A stretch of 64,000 nt of DNA from the NCBI GenBank assembly GCA_044375975.1, contig JBILLQ010000005.1:16360-80359 (forward strand). Reading direction: 5' to 3'. Positions 51,788 to 60,842 of this stretch are shown piece after piece. Each line of letters starts with the position of its first letter. Position 1 is the first letter of the stretch. The DNA comes from UBA5018 sp044375975. GTDB lineage: Bacteria > Cyanobacteriota > Cyanobacteriia > PCC-6307 > Cyanobiaceae. The translations under genes and the position numbers were made by a program. The notes below the pieces were generated by a model that did not search any database, was not told the origin of the DNA, and saw nothing but the letters and a program-made list of their open reading frames with translations.

Positions 51788-52047
51788 ATTGATTCAGCTT
51801 TTGTTGACTCAGCCTGTTGGCGAATCGATATTGTCCGCTGATTTGCCCAGTTCCGCTAATGTTGCCGTGTAATTTTCATGCTGTAATTGTAGGCTTGCTG
51901 TTGCCAGGCCAATCTGCGGGTCTGTGATTGCAGGATTGGCTTGGCATGCGCTTGCCCGGAGGCACTGCCCGCCGGTTTTGCCTTGGCATGCCGCCGCCGG
52001 CTTTGCCTGCCGCCGAAGATGGGGGGATAGTTGTTAGGGCAGCTCGG

Positions 52048-52728
52048 TTGACCCCCTTCTCGCTGGCTCAGGATCCCTACGCCGTGCTCGGCGTCTCGCG
52101 CCAGGCCAGCGCCGCCGAAATCAAGAGCGCCTACCGGGCTCTGGTGAAGCGGCACCATCCCGATGCCGGCGGCGATGCGCTCACGATCGTGGCCCTCAAT
52201 GCCGCCTGGGAGGTGCTGGGCGATGGCGAGCGCCGTCGGGCCCTGGATCGGCGGCTGGAGGATGGGGGGGCGAGCCAGGTGGACGCCGCCGCCGCCGCCC
52301 GCAGGGCCAGCCGCCGTGGCGCCGAGCTGGAGGAGCGGCTGGCGGCGTGGCTGCAGGGGGTGTATAGCCCGATCGATCGGCTGCTGGCCCAGGTGATCAA
52401 TCCCTTCCCCGCCCAGCTGCGGGCCCTGGCGGCCGATCCCTACGACGATGAGCTGATGGCTGTTTTCTGTGCCTATTTGGAGCAAAGCCGGCTCAAGCTC
52501 GACAAGGTGGACAAGCTCTATCGCTCCCAGGCAGCCCCAGCTGCGGCCAGGGATTTGGCCATTGGTTTATACCACTGCCTCAGCCAGGTGCAGGACGCCC
52601 TGGCCGACCTGGAGCGCTACACCATGGGCTACGTGGATTCCTACCTGCGCGATGGCCGCGAGTTATTGCGGCAAGCCAAGCGGCAGCGCAGCCAGCTGCA
52701 GGAGCAGCGCCGCTGCCTGGACATCTAA
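52048..52728 (+). CDS. DnaJ-domain protein
   Basis: 226 residues from a TTG at 52048, chosen because the J-domain begins almost at once (SLAQDPYAVLGVSRQASAAEIKSAYRALVKRHHPD); an earlier TTG at 51928 would add 40 low-complexity residues. The HPD motif is intact, so it can stimulate an Hsp70. It lacks the Gly/Phe, zinc-finger and C-terminal peptide-binding domains; the rest (about 90-226) is helical and Arg/Leu-rich. It is a stand-alone type III J-protein. Confidence 0.87.
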   Translation: MTPFSLAQDPYAVLGVSRQASAAEIKSAYRALVKRHHPDAGGDALTIVALNAAWEVLGDGERRRALDRRLEDGGASQVDAAAAARRASRRGAELEERLAAWLQGVYSPIDRLLAQVINPFPAQLRALAADPYDDELMAVFCAYLEQSRLKLDKVDKLYRSQAAPAAARDLAIGLYHCLSQVQDALADLERYTMGYVDSYLRDGRELLRQAKRQRSQLQEQRRCLDI

Positions 52729-52764
52729 ATCAAATCCTTAGCCCACCAAATTCAGGCCCCAAAT

Positions 52765-53028
52765 TCAGGCCCCAAACGCCTCCAGCTGGTCGAGCCGCAG
52801 CCACACGTCGGGTACGGGCAGACGCCAGCGCAGCTGGGCGTAGTCGCCCTTGAGGGCCACGATCTCCCCGGGCCCCTCCAGGATGTAGTCGGGCGGCAGG
52901 GGATCGCTGGCCTGGGCCTCCAGGCTGCCGCCATAGGCCAGGCGATTCACCCGCACCAGGCTGCCCTTCTTCAAGGGCTGCACCTTGGCGGCGGGGCCAG
53001 CGGCGGTTGGGGTTGGAGATTCGGTCAT
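52765..53028 (-). CDS. ndhO: NAD(P)H-quinone oxidoreductase subunit O (NdhO)
   Basis: 87 residues from ATG 53028. Core VQPLKKGSLVRVNRLAYGGSLEA, PDYILEGPGEIVALKGDYAQLRW and DVWLRLDQLEAF match NdhO, a small SH3-like subunit of oxygenic-phototroph NDH-1 at the hydrophilic arm. The longer upstream frame is not conserved. Isolated from the other ndh genes. Confidence 0.92.
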   Translation of the reverse strand: MTESPTPTAAGPAAKVQPLKKGSLVRVNRLAYGGSLEAQASDPLPPDYILEGPGEIVALKGDYAQLRWRLPVPDVWLRLDQLEAFGA

Positions 53029-53258
53029 CGGGGGGCTTTCTGGCGGCGATCGGCTCAGCCAGCTGTGGGCGGCGATCACCGCTTGGCGATCGCCGTTCAG
53101 CAAAGGCTGCTGGGGCAATACTGCCCGGTTTGGCCCGCAGTTTGGCTAGGGCGCCTCTGAAAAAGCGCTATTTCCTTGGCCCCGCCAGCTCAGGGCCAGG
53201 CCAGCTGGCCGGCTGAGATTGGCCTGCCACGCTGAGACCACCGTCTCGGTGGCCGCCC

Positions 53259-54491
53259 TTGACCTCCCACCTCGCCCTTTACTTGATGGTGTTCGGGGCC
53301 CTGCTGCTGCTGGTGGCGGTGCTGCTCGATGACATCGCCGCCAGGATCCGCCTGCCCGGCATCCTGCTGGTGTTGCTGTTGGGGCTGCTGATCGACAACA
53401 ACCTGGAGGCGATTCCAGGCCAGCCACCACCGCTGCTAAGCCTCGACCAAGCCGATCAAATCGCCCAGGTGGCCCTGGTGCTGGTGTTGTTCTTTGGCGG
53501 GCTCACCACCAACTGGGCTGCCCTGCGCAGCGTGCTGCGCCCCGCCGCCCGGCTGGCCACCCTGGGGGCCGGCCTCACCGCAATACTGCTGATGGGCGGA
53601 GTGCTGGGCCTGGAGCGGCTCGCCGGCGCCAATTGGGCCGCCAGTTTGCCGATGGCCCTGTTTGTTGGGGCGATGGTTTGCAGTACCGACGCCTCGGCGG
53701 TGCTGGCCCTGTTGCGGCCCCTGGCCGGCCAGCTGCCCCAGCGGCTGCTCGACCTGCTGGAGTGCGAATCGGCCTTCAACGATCCGGTGGCGGTGGTGTT
53801 GGCGGGCTTGGCCCTGGCCCTGGCCTCCGGTGATGGCGATACCAGCGCTTCCTATCTGGTGATCGAGGTGTTGCGCCAGTTTCTGCTCGGTGCCCTGCTC
53901 GGCTTCCTCGGCGGCAGTCTCGCCAGCCAGCTGCTCTCGGCCAAGTTGTGCGGCGGCCTGCCTTCGCTGCTGGCGGTGTCCAGTTTGGCGGTGTTGTTCC
54001 TGCTGGTGGGTGCCACCCAGTTGCTGGGGGGCAGCGGCCTGTTGGCGGCCTACATCGCCGGCCTGGTGCTGGGCAATAGCTCCGATTGCGACCGCGACGC
54101 CCTGGAGCAGGCCCATGCCGGCTTCGCCAAGTTGGCTGAACTGCTGCTGTTTTTATGCATGGGCCTGGTGGTGCAGCCCGATCAGGTGGTGGATTCGGCC
54201 GGCCGGGCGCTGCTGCTGGTGCTGGCCCTGCTTTTGGTGCGCTGGCCGCTGGTGGAAATGTTGCTGTTCCGCGTTGGTTTTAGTGGGCCTGAGCGGTTGA
54301 TGATCTCCTGCGCCGGCCTGCGGGGGGCGGTGCCGATCGCCCTGGCCATCCAGGCCGCCGCCAGCTCCGTGGCCTGGGGGCGCCAGATGCCGGCCCAGGC
54401 CCTGGGGGTGGTGCTGATCGGGCTGGTGGGGCAAGCCGCAGCTCTGGTGCCCCTGGCCAGGCGGCTGGGCCTAGCCTCCAGGGGCGAGTAG
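53259..54491 (+). CDS. Cation:proton antiporter, CPA family
   Basis: 410 residues with about 12-13 membrane helices. DASAVLALLRP and ECESAFNDPVAVVLAG are the paired motifs of NhaP-type (CPA1) Na+(K+)/H+ exchangers; SCAGLRGAVPIALAI is also typical. It lacks the C-terminal regulatory domains of the larger NhaP2 types. TTG start. The next gene begins 11 bp later. Confidence 0.87.
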   Translation: MTSHLALYLMVFGALLLLVAVLLDDIAARIRLPGILLVLLLGLLIDNNLEAIPGQPPPLLSLDQADQIAQVALVLVLFFGGLTTNWAALRSVLRPAARLATLGAGLTAILLMGGVLGLERLAGANWAASLPMALFVGAMVCSTDASAVLALLRPLAGQLPQRLLDLLECESAFNDPVAVVLAGLALALASGDGDTSASYLVIEVLRQFLLGALLGFLGGSLASQLLSAKLCGGLPSLLAVSSLAVLFLLVGATQLLGGSGLLAAYIAGLVLGNSSDCDRDALEQAHAGFAKLAELLLFLCMGLVVQPDQVVDSAGRALLLVLALLLVRWPLVEMLLFRVGFSGPERLMISCAGLRGAVPIALAIQAAASSVAWGRQMPAQALGVVLIGLVGQAAALVPLARRLGLASRGE

Positions 54492-54502
54492 GGGGCTAAT
54501 CG

Positions 54503-55438
54503 GTGCGACTGCTGCTGCTGGGCTGTTCGGGCTTTGTCGGTCGCGAGCTGGTGCCGCACCTGCTGCAACTCGGCCATCAACTCACCCTGGTGAGCCGCCA
54601 GGCCAATCCCTTCCCTGCCCTGGTGGGGGAGCGGCTGGAGCTGTTGCGGCTCGATCCGGCCTTAGCGGCCAGCTGGCAGGACGATCGCCTGCTGGCGGCC
54701 CTGGCCGCGGCCGAAGGGGTGGTGAATCTGGTGGGCGAGCCGATCGCCGAGCGGCGCTGGACCCCCGCCCACCGTCAGCTGCTGCTCGACAGCCGGGTGA
54801 ACAGCACCGAGCTGCTGGTGCGGGCGATGGGCGCCCAGGCGAGGCCGCCGGCGGTGTTGGTGAATGGCTCGGCCGTGGGTTACTACGGCAGCAGCGTTGC
54901 GGCCCGCTTCGATGAAGACAGCGCCAGCGGTGGCGATTTCCTGGCCGAGATCTGCCTTCAGTGGGAGGCGGCAGCCGATCGGGTCCCGAGCGGTTGCCGG
55001 CTGGTGAAGCTGCGCCTGGGCATCGTGCTCGGCCCCGACGGCGGCGCCCTGGGCAAGATGTTGCCGGTGTTTCGGGCTGGCTTTGGCGGGCCCGTTGGTT
55101 CCGGCCGCCAGTGGATGAGCTGGATCCATCGCCAGGATCTCTGCCGCCTGATCGCCACCGCCCTGGCGGATCCCGCCTACAGCGGTGTTTACAACGCCGT
55201 GGCTCCCGAACCCACCACCATGGCCCAGTTCGCCGCTGGGCTGGGCCGGGTGCTGGGGCGGCCCAGCCTGTTGCCCGTGCCCGGGGCGATTTTGCAGCTG
55301 CTGCTCGGCGATGGGGCCCAGGTGGTGCTGGAGGGGCAGCGGGTGCTGCCGCAGCGGCTGCAACAGCAGGGGTTTAGCTGGCAGTGGCCCGAGCTCAGCG
55401 CCGCACTTGCTTCTGCCACCAAGCCATCGCCCCGCTGA
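54503..55438 (+). CDS. TIGR01777-family NAD-dependent epimerase/dehydratase-like protein
   Basis: 311 residues. Rossmann start LLLGCSGFVGRELVPHLLQLGH, then VVNLVGEPIAERRWTPAHRQLLLDSRV, SAVGYYGSS and the C-terminal block FSWQWPELSAAL-type, matching the YfcH/SulA-like (TIGR01777) family. Substrate is unknown; one branch has been tied to cell-division inhibition in cyanobacteria. GTG start. The 3' end overlaps a convergent small membrane-protein gene by 44 bp. Confidence 0.88.
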   Translation: MRLLLLGCSGFVGRELVPHLLQLGHQLTLVSRQANPFPALVGERLELLRLDPALAASWQDDRLLAALAAAEGVVNLVGEPIAERRWTPAHRQLLLDSRVNSTELLVRAMGAQARPPAVLVNGSAVGYYGSSVAARFDEDSASGGDFLAEICLQWEAAADRVPSGCRLVKLRLGIVLGPDGGALGKMLPVFRAGFGGPVGSGRQWMSWIHRQDLCRLIATALADPAYSGVYNAVAPEPTTMAQFAAGLGRVLGRPSLLPVPGAILQLLLGDGAQVVLEGQRVLPQRLQQQGFSWQWPELSAALASATKPSPR

Positions 55439-55652
55439 GCAGGGCTGAGCCCATCAGCAGGCCGATCGCCGGGGTGAACAGGGGCTCCCAGAGGGCTTGA
55501 AACAGCTTCAGCGGCGCCTCCAGGTGCTGGCTGTTCATGCCCACCGCCACGGCGAACCAGCAGGCGCCGGCGATCACCACGAATACGTCGATCACAAGGA
55601 GGGTGTCGATCGCCCCCTTGAGCCGCTGCAGGGGACTGGCAGGTTCAGCCAT
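55395..55652 (-). CDS. Small two-helix membrane protein
   Basis: 85 residues with two predicted membrane helices (about 18-38 and 58-76): LLVIDVFVVIAGACWFAVAVG and FTPAIGLLMGSALLSGAMAWW. No function known. The start overlaps the LpxB-like stop by 8 bp, so it is coupled to it. Confidence 0.72.
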   Translation of the reverse strand: MAEPASPLQRLKGAIDTLLVIDVFVVIAGACWFAVAVGMNSQHLEAPLKLFQALWEPLFTPAIGLLMGSALLSGAMAWWQKQVRR

Positions 55653-56985
55653 GGGGGCAGGTTTCGAGCAGCTCCATGATCGCCTTTGCCATGCGTTCGC
55701 TGCCCCCGGGATTGCCGATGCGTTCGCTGGCCAGGCGCTCCAGGCTGCGCTGCAGGGCGGCCGCCTGGGCTGGATCGGCCAGCTGCTTGAGCAGGGCAGC
55801 CGCCAGGGTTGCCGTGGCGCTCAAGGCGGCCTGGCTGCCAGCCGCCCCGTCGGCGCAATGCACGCCGCTGCCCAGCAGGCGCCGCTGGGCTTCCGCAAAG
55901 CTCTCCGTGAACTGGGGACCCCGCCCCGCCAGTTGCAGCACCGGCTTGGCCAGGCCCACCGCCTGCTCGCTGGCCGTGCCCGCCATCGAGATCACCAGAT
56001 CCGCGGCCGCCAGGATCCCACTGAAACGACCCCAGCCCAGTAGCAGCCGCAGGCCATGGCCCGCCAGCAGCGGCCCTCTGGCGCTTGCCCCAGGCGCAGG
56101 CTCCAGTTGCCAGCCGTGGGGGCGGGCCATGCTGGCGATCGCCTCCAGCTCCAGCTCCGCCACCAGGGCCAGCTCCACCACCAGGCCCCCTGGCCGGCGC
56201 AGCTCCACTGGCAGCAGGGCCAGCATTTGCAACATCAACTCCAGGTTGTGCAGAGCTTCCGGCAGGCGGCTGCCGGGTAACAGGGCCAGCCGCCGGGCCG
56301 GGGGCGTCGATGGAGGAGGCGCTGGTGCAGCTTGGTTGGGGCTGACCATCTGGCTGGCCGCACCAGCAACAGCGGCAGCTTGATCATTGGCACCAGCCTG
56401 ATCGGGGGCCACCGGGTCGAGGAAGGGGTTGCCCAGGAAGCTCACGGGGCGGCCCAGCTGGGCCTGGAGATCGCTGGCGGTGAGGGCATCGCGGCTCCAT
56501 ACCGCCAGTACTCGGGCTTGGCGCAGCAGCCAGCCGCAGGGCCAAGGCAGCCGCAGCCGACCCTCGTAGTGGCTCGAATAGGCAACCAAATACATCGCCG
56601 TGGGCCGTCCACTCAGCCAGGCCCCCAGCAGCGGCACGATGTCGCCCACCGCTACCACCAGCGCATAGCGGCGGCGGTGGCGGCGCAGCAGCGCATAGCG
56701 GCCCAGCAGGTAGAGCACCTGGCCCTGGATCAGTTCCGTGAGCTGGCCGACCAGGCTGGTGTAGCCCAAGCCGCCGGTGCTGTAACTGCGGGTATGGCCC
56801 AGCACGGCGATGCCCTGGCGGCGGTAGGGATCGCCGTGGCCCACCAGGGGCAAGGCCTCCACCGCTACGCCCAGTCGCTGCAGGGCCGCGGCCAGCAGGG
56901 CACCGCTGAGGTCTTCCCCGTGGCCGTTGCTCAGCAGTAAGACGGGCTTCAACGACTCAAAAACTGAACGACTCGACCAATTCAA
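55645..56985 (-). CDS. LpxB-related glycosyltransferase-like protein (TIGR03492 type)
   Basis: 446 residues. SNGHGEDLSGALLAAALQRLG at the N-terminus, LVVAVGDIVPLLGAWLSGRPT, LLPGSRLPEALHNL and ISMAGTASEQAVGLAKPVLQLAGRGPQF are those of a cyanobacterial relative of lipid-A disaccharide synthase. It is not LpxB proper, and the product is unknown. The start may be at the LKPVLLLS segment. Downstream, the small membrane protein overlaps it by 8 bp. Confidence 0.85.
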   Translation of the reverse strand: MNWSSRSVFESLKPVLLLSNGHGEDLSGALLAAALQRLGVAVEALPLVGHGDPYRRQGIAVLGHTRSYSTGGLGYTSLVGQLTELIQGQVLYLLGRYALLRRHRRRYALVVAVGDIVPLLGAWLSGRPTAMYLVAYSSHYEGRLRLPWPCGWLLRQARVLAVWSRDALTASDLQAQLGRPVSFLGNPFLDPVAPDQAGANDQAAAVAGAASQMVSPNQAAPAPPPSTPPARRLALLPGSRLPEALHNLELMLQMLALLPVELRRPGGLVVELALVAELELEAIASMARPHGWQLEPAPGASARGPLLAGHGLRLLLGWGRFSGILAAADLVISMAGTASEQAVGLAKPVLQLAGRGPQFTESFAEAQRRLLGSGVHCADGAAGSQAALSATATLAAALLKQLADPAQAAALQRSLERLASERIGNPGGSERMAKAIMELLETCPHG

Positions 56986-57085
56986 GCCAGCCGCAGCCTC
57001 AGGCTCAGCGCGGCCGCAGCCGCAGGTTCAGCTCAGCCCCAGCCCCGGCTTCATTTTCAGCTGCGGCTGCAGGGCCAGTCCCAGC

Positions 57086-57553
57086 TCAGTTTTCCTGGAG
57101 CCAAGCCTGCACCTTGAGCATGGCCTGCCAGTTGGGTTTGCGGGCCAGTCCATCGGCGATTGAATCCTGCAGTTCAGTGGCCAATTCGGGCGCCAACGCC
57201 AGCACCTTTCGGGCCAGGTCGATATGTTCACGCACTCCCTTGGTGCCGGTCTCGAGCATCGCCAGGCTGAGGTTGATGCGGCTCTGGGGATCCTGGGGGT
57301 TCAGTCGAACCGCCACCTTGGCGGATTTCATCGCCGCCAGCGGTTGGCCGGCCAGCAGCTGCAACCAGGCCAGGCAGGTCCAGCCCGCTGAATGGCGCGG
57401 TGCCTGCTCGGTAATGGCGCTGAAGTCTGCGATCAAGCTATCGATCGGCGCACCGGCGCTATAGCGGCCGATGGCCTGCTCGAACAGCGACTCGCCGTTC
57501 GAGGTTGTCTGGTCTTCTGGGCTGGAGGCCGTCTCGGGGCTGGAGGCCGTCAT
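57086..57553 (-). CDS. Small TPR-like protein
   Basis: 155 residues; an acidic/Ser-rich N-terminus (about 1-22) then alpha-hairpins resembling TPR units (APRHSAGWTCLAWLQLLAG; PQDPQSRINLSLAMLETG). Function unknown, probably an adaptor. A repeat-rich 100-bp gap separates it from the LpxB-like gene. Confidence 0.75.
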   Translation of the reverse strand: MTASSPETASSPEDQTTSNGESLFEQAIGRYSAGAPIDSLIADFSAITEQAPRHSAGWTCLAWLQLLAGQPLAAMKSAKVAVRLNPQDPQSRINLSLAMLETGTKGVREHIDLARKVLALAPELATELQDSIADGLARKPNWQAMLKVQAWLQEN

Positions 57554-57641
57554 GGCAGCGGCGGATCAATCGGCTATGGAGTCAGATTCCCATGCCGCTG
57601 GTGAGCCCCCCCAAGCCAAAGCGGCTAGCCAGCCGGCCAGC

Positions 57642-58094
57642 TCAGACGTTGAAGGAGCTGCCGCAGCCGCAGGTCTGGGTGGCGTTGGGGTTGGTGAAGT
57701 TGAAACCGCCGCCGATCAGGGAGGTGGAGAAATCCAGCTGCATCCCGTAGATGTACAGCAGGCTCTTGGGATCGCAGACCACCCGAAACGGCGCCACCCC
57801 CTCGGGTTCGTAGGCATAGCTGGCGTCGTCGGGGCGGATCGCTTCCGCCTCGATGAAATCCATCGTGTAACTCATGCCGCTGCAACCGCCGGAGCGCACG
57901 CCCACCCGCAACACCTTGTTGTCGCCCTGCTGGCCGATCAGCTGCCCCAGCTGCTTCACCGCCGTCTCGGTGATCAGAATTCCCTTGCCATCGCGATCGG
58001 TGACGGTGGCCACTGGGCTGGCTGGCCCTGGGGCTGTTGGGGCAGTGGCTGTTTGGGCGATGGCTGTTTGGATGATTACCGTCTCGGCGGTCAT
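57642..58094 (-). CDS. IscA/SufA-type iron-sulfur carrier
   Basis: 150 residues. The A-type carrier domain (about 38-150) has the three cysteines in RSGGCSGMSYTMDF and TCGCGSSFNV plus GGGFNFTNPNATQ. The first 30 residues are an Ala/Thr/Pro-rich extension encoded by repeated GTGGCTGTTTGG-like DNA, so the true start could be further in. Delivers or stores iron-sulfur clusters. Divergent from crtQ (135 bp). Confidence 0.92.
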   Translation of the reverse strand: MTAETVIIQTAIAQTATAPTAPGPASPVATVTDRDGKGILITETAVKQLGQLIGQQGDNKVLRVGVRSGGCSGMSYTMDFIEAEAIRPDDASYAYEPEGVAPFRVVCDPKSLLYIYGMQLDFSTSLIGGGFNFTNPNATQTCGCGSSFNV

Positions 58095-58229
58095 GGCGGT
58101 GGGGAGCGGTGGGCTCTGGGATCCGGCAACAGAACTCTAGGCAGGCCGGCCAGCTGGGGGGTAGGGGGCGCAGTTAAGTCGAACTGAGGGCCCGCTCCAT
58201 AGAGTTAAGAAAAATTTTGAGGTAACGGG

Positions 58230-59771
58230 GTGCGGGTCGCCATCGTTGGTGCGGGTTTGGCCGGCTTGGCGGCGGCGGTGGATCTGGTGGATGCCGGCCA
58301 CCAGGTGGACCTCTACGAGGCAAGGCCGTTCCTGGGCGGCAAGGTGGGCAGCTGGGAGGATGCCGATGGCAACCACATCGAGATGGGGTTGCACGTATTT
58401 TTCTACAATTATGCCAACCTATTCGCCCTGATGCGCAAGGTGGGGGCGATCGATAACCTGCTGCCCAAGGAGCACCACCATTTGTTTGTTAATCGCGGTG
58501 GGGATCTGCGCAGTCTCGATTTTCGCTTTGCCCTGGGTGCGCCCTTCAATGGCCTGAAGGCTTTCTTTACCACCTCCCAGCTCGATTGGCTCGATAAGTT
58601 GCGCAATGCCCTTGCCCTGGGCACCAGCCCGATAGTGCGTGGCCTGGTGGACTACGAGGGTGCGATGACTGTGATCCGCGACCTGGATCGGATCAGCTTC
58701 CAGCAGTGGTTCGTCGGCCACGGCGGCAGTGAACAGAGCATCCGCCGCCTCTGGAATCCAATCGCCTATGCCCTCGGTTTTATTGACTGTGAGGCGATTT
58801 CAGCGCGCTGCATGCTCACCATCTTTATGATGTTTGCGGCAAAAACAGAGGCGTCAAAGCTGAATTTATTGAAGGGTTCGCCCCATCGTTGGCTCACGGG
58901 CCCGATCCTGGATTACATCCAGGCCCGCGGTGGCAGGCTGCACCTGCGCCACCGCGTCAGCCAGATTCACTTTGATATGTCTGCCCAGCTAAATCAGGCT
59001 GGCCTTGCCTCTGGGTTGGCCGCAGCTGGCGCTAGCCGCGTTACCGGGCTCACACTGGGCACCCCGGATGGTCAGATTCAGGTGCAGGCCGATGCCTACC
59101 TGGCGGCCTGCGATGTGCCGGGAATTCAGCGCATCATTCCGGAGGCCTGGCGCCGTTATCCCCAGTTCGACAACATTTACAAACTTGATGCAGTGCCGGT
59201 GGCCACGGTGCAGTTGCGCTACGACGGCTGGGTTACCGAGCTGGGCGAGGGCCCCGAGGCCAGCCGCGCCCGCCGCGACCTGGATCGACCCGCAGGCCTC
59301 GATAATTTGCTCTACACAGCCGACGCGGATTTCAGCTGTTTTGCCGATCTAGCCCTGGCCAGTCCCGCCGATTACCGCAAGCCAGGTGTGGGTTCGCTGT
59401 TGCAATGTGTGCTCACCCCTGGCGATCCCTGGATCGCCAAGAGCAGCGAGGCGATCGTTGCCCACACCGATGCCCAGGTGCGGGAGCTGTTCCCCTCGGC
59501 TCGCCCGCTCAAGCTGGTTTGGAGCAATGTGGTCAAGCTGGCCCAGTCGCTCTATCGAGAAGCCCCCGGCATGGAGCCCTATCGCCCCGAGCAGAGCACG
59601 CCGGTGGCCAATTTTTTCCTGGCCGGCAGCTACACCCGCCAGGATTACATCGATTCGATGGAAGGCGCCACGATGAGCGGCAAGTTGGCTGCAGCTGCCA
59701 TCCTGGGTAAGGGGGCCAACCTGGTCGCCAACGCCGCCACCGCTTCCCCGGTTCAGCCCCTGGCGGCCTGA
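58230..59771 (+). CDS. crtQ: Zeta-carotene desaturase
   Basis: 513 residues, plant-type Zds FAD enzyme that turns zeta-carotene into pro-lycopene. GAGLAGLAAAVDLVDAGH is at residue 6 and the C-terminal FAD block reads SYTRQDYIDSMEGATMSGKL. The GTG start is supported by GAGG 8 bp upstream. It is a close paralogue of crtP, 40 kb away. A SRPBCC gene follows after 32 bp. Confidence 0.95.
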   Translation: MRVAIVGAGLAGLAAAVDLVDAGHQVDLYEARPFLGGKVGSWEDADGNHIEMGLHVFFYNYANLFALMRKVGAIDNLLPKEHHHLFVNRGGDLRSLDFRFALGAPFNGLKAFFTTSQLDWLDKLRNALALGTSPIVRGLVDYEGAMTVIRDLDRISFQQWFVGHGGSEQSIRRLWNPIAYALGFIDCEAISARCMLTIFMMFAAKTEASKLNLLKGSPHRWLTGPILDYIQARGGRLHLRHRVSQIHFDMSAQLNQAGLASGLAAAGASRVTGLTLGTPDGQIQVQADAYLAACDVPGIQRIIPEAWRRYPQFDNIYKLDAVPVATVQLRYDGWVTELGEGPEASRARRDLDRPAGLDNLLYTADADFSCFADLALASPADYRKPGVGSLLQCVLTPGDPWIAKSSEAIVAHTDAQVRELFPSARPLKLVWSNVVKLAQSLYREAPGMEPYRPEQSTPVANFFLAGSYTRQDYIDSMEGATMSGKLAAAAILGKGANLVANAATASPVQPLAA

Positions 59772-59803
59772 ATCCCAGCTCCTTGCCCCCTCGCATAAAT
59801 CCC

Positions 59804-60244
59804 ATGGGCCGTTGGCTCGAGCACAGCGTCACCACGGAGATCAAGGCTCCGGTGGAGCGGGTGTGGCAGGTGTGGAGTGATCTGGAGGCGATGCCCCAGT
59901 GGATGCGTTGGATCGAGTCGGTGGTTACGGTGCCCCACGATCCAGATCTCACCGACTGGACCCTGGTGGCCCAGGGGTTTCGCTTTCACTGGCAGGCCCG
60001 CATCGCCAGCCGGGTTGAGGCCCAGCAATTGCATTGGGAATCGGTGGGAGGCCTGCCCACCCGCGGGGCCGTGCGTTTTTATCCCCAGGCCCCCAACCTC
60101 ACCGCCGTGAAGTTGACGGTGAGCTACGAGTTGCCTGGAGTCTTGGCGCCATTGATGGAACCCACCATCCTGGGGGGGATCGTCACGAAGGAGCTGCAGG
60201 CAAACCTTGACCGCTTTCGAGACCTGGTGGAGCGTGACGGCTGA
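59804..60244 (+). CDS. SRPBCC-family (polyketide cyclase/START-like) protein
   Basis: 146 residues from ATG 59804 (MGRWLEHSVTTEIKAP); a TTG 21 bp earlier is possible. The signature EIKAPVERVWQVWSDLEAMPQWMRWIESV is the helix-grip family's start, with the GLPTRGAVRFYP strand later. Members bind hydrophobic ligands. The crtQ-SRPBCC pairing is seen in other cyanobacteria, so a carotenoid-related role is tempting but unproven. Confidence 0.85.
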   Translation: MGRWLEHSVTTEIKAPVERVWQVWSDLEAMPQWMRWIESVVTVPHDPDLTDWTLVAQGFRFHWQARIASRVEAQQLHWESVGGLPTRGAVRFYPQAPNLTAVKLTVSYELPGVLAPLMEPTILGGIVTKELQANLDRFRDLVERDG

Positions 60245-60833
60245 GCTCCGCCGCAGGTTTGCCCATCTGCTGCCGACCAGCCCCATGGCCGCCTTTTTGG
60301 CCTTGGGGCCCCTCGCCCTGGTGACGGCCTGCTCGGGCCTGCCATCCCAAGACCAGTTCCAAAACAGTGGCCAATCTTCTCAACAAAAGATTGAGCTGCT
60401 GCCTGCGCCGCAGACTGGCTTGCGGCCGCTGACCAGCTTTAAGGCTCCGGTACCTACCCCCCAGCAGCCCGCCGCCCCTGATTTACCAGCCATCGCCGGG
60501 CTGACGCCCCTGCCCAGCCCCGAACGGGTGGTTTCAGCAATGGGATCCGGTCGGGTGGATCCATTCAGCCCGCCGCCTGGGGAGGCCGCGGCCTCTACCG
60601 CCGTGCCCTTGGCCCCGCCGGCCAACTTTCGCCTCACTGGCCTGGTGCTAAGCGGCTCCCAAGCCGAAGCCCTGGTGCAGTTTGGCGACCTGAGTGGCAG
60701 TTTGAGGCAGGGGGATCGGGGTGGCCGCAGCACCGATTTGTTGCCGACCGGCTGGGCTGTGGCCAGCGTTGATCTGCGCAGCGGAGTGCTCACCTTGAGC
60801 CAGGGCCGTCGGTTGCTGCCGCTGCAGCTCTAG
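60234..60833 (+). CDS. Putative lipoprotein, unknown function
   Basis: 199 residues from a GTG overlapping the SRPBCC stop by 11 bp. The hydrophobic segment FLALGPLALVTAC ends in a lipobox (VTAC, Cys33), so it is probably lipidated. A Pro-rich linker leads to an 80-residue C-terminal domain (NFRLTGLVLSGSQAEALVQFGDLSGSLRQGDRGG) of beta type, vaguely like pilus/secretion (PilP/GspC-type) domains. No firm family. Confidence 0.7.
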   Translation: MTAELRRRFAHLLPTSPMAAFLALGPLALVTACSGLPSQDQFQNSGQSSQQKIELLPAPQTGLRPLTSFKAPVPTPQQPAAPDLPAIAGLTPLPSPERVVSAMGSGRVDPFSPPPGEAAASTAVPLAPPANFRLTGLVLSGSQAEALVQFGDLSGSLRQGDRGGRSTDLLPTGWAVASVDLRSGVLTLSQGRRLLPLQL

Positions 60834-60842
60834 GGCTGCCGC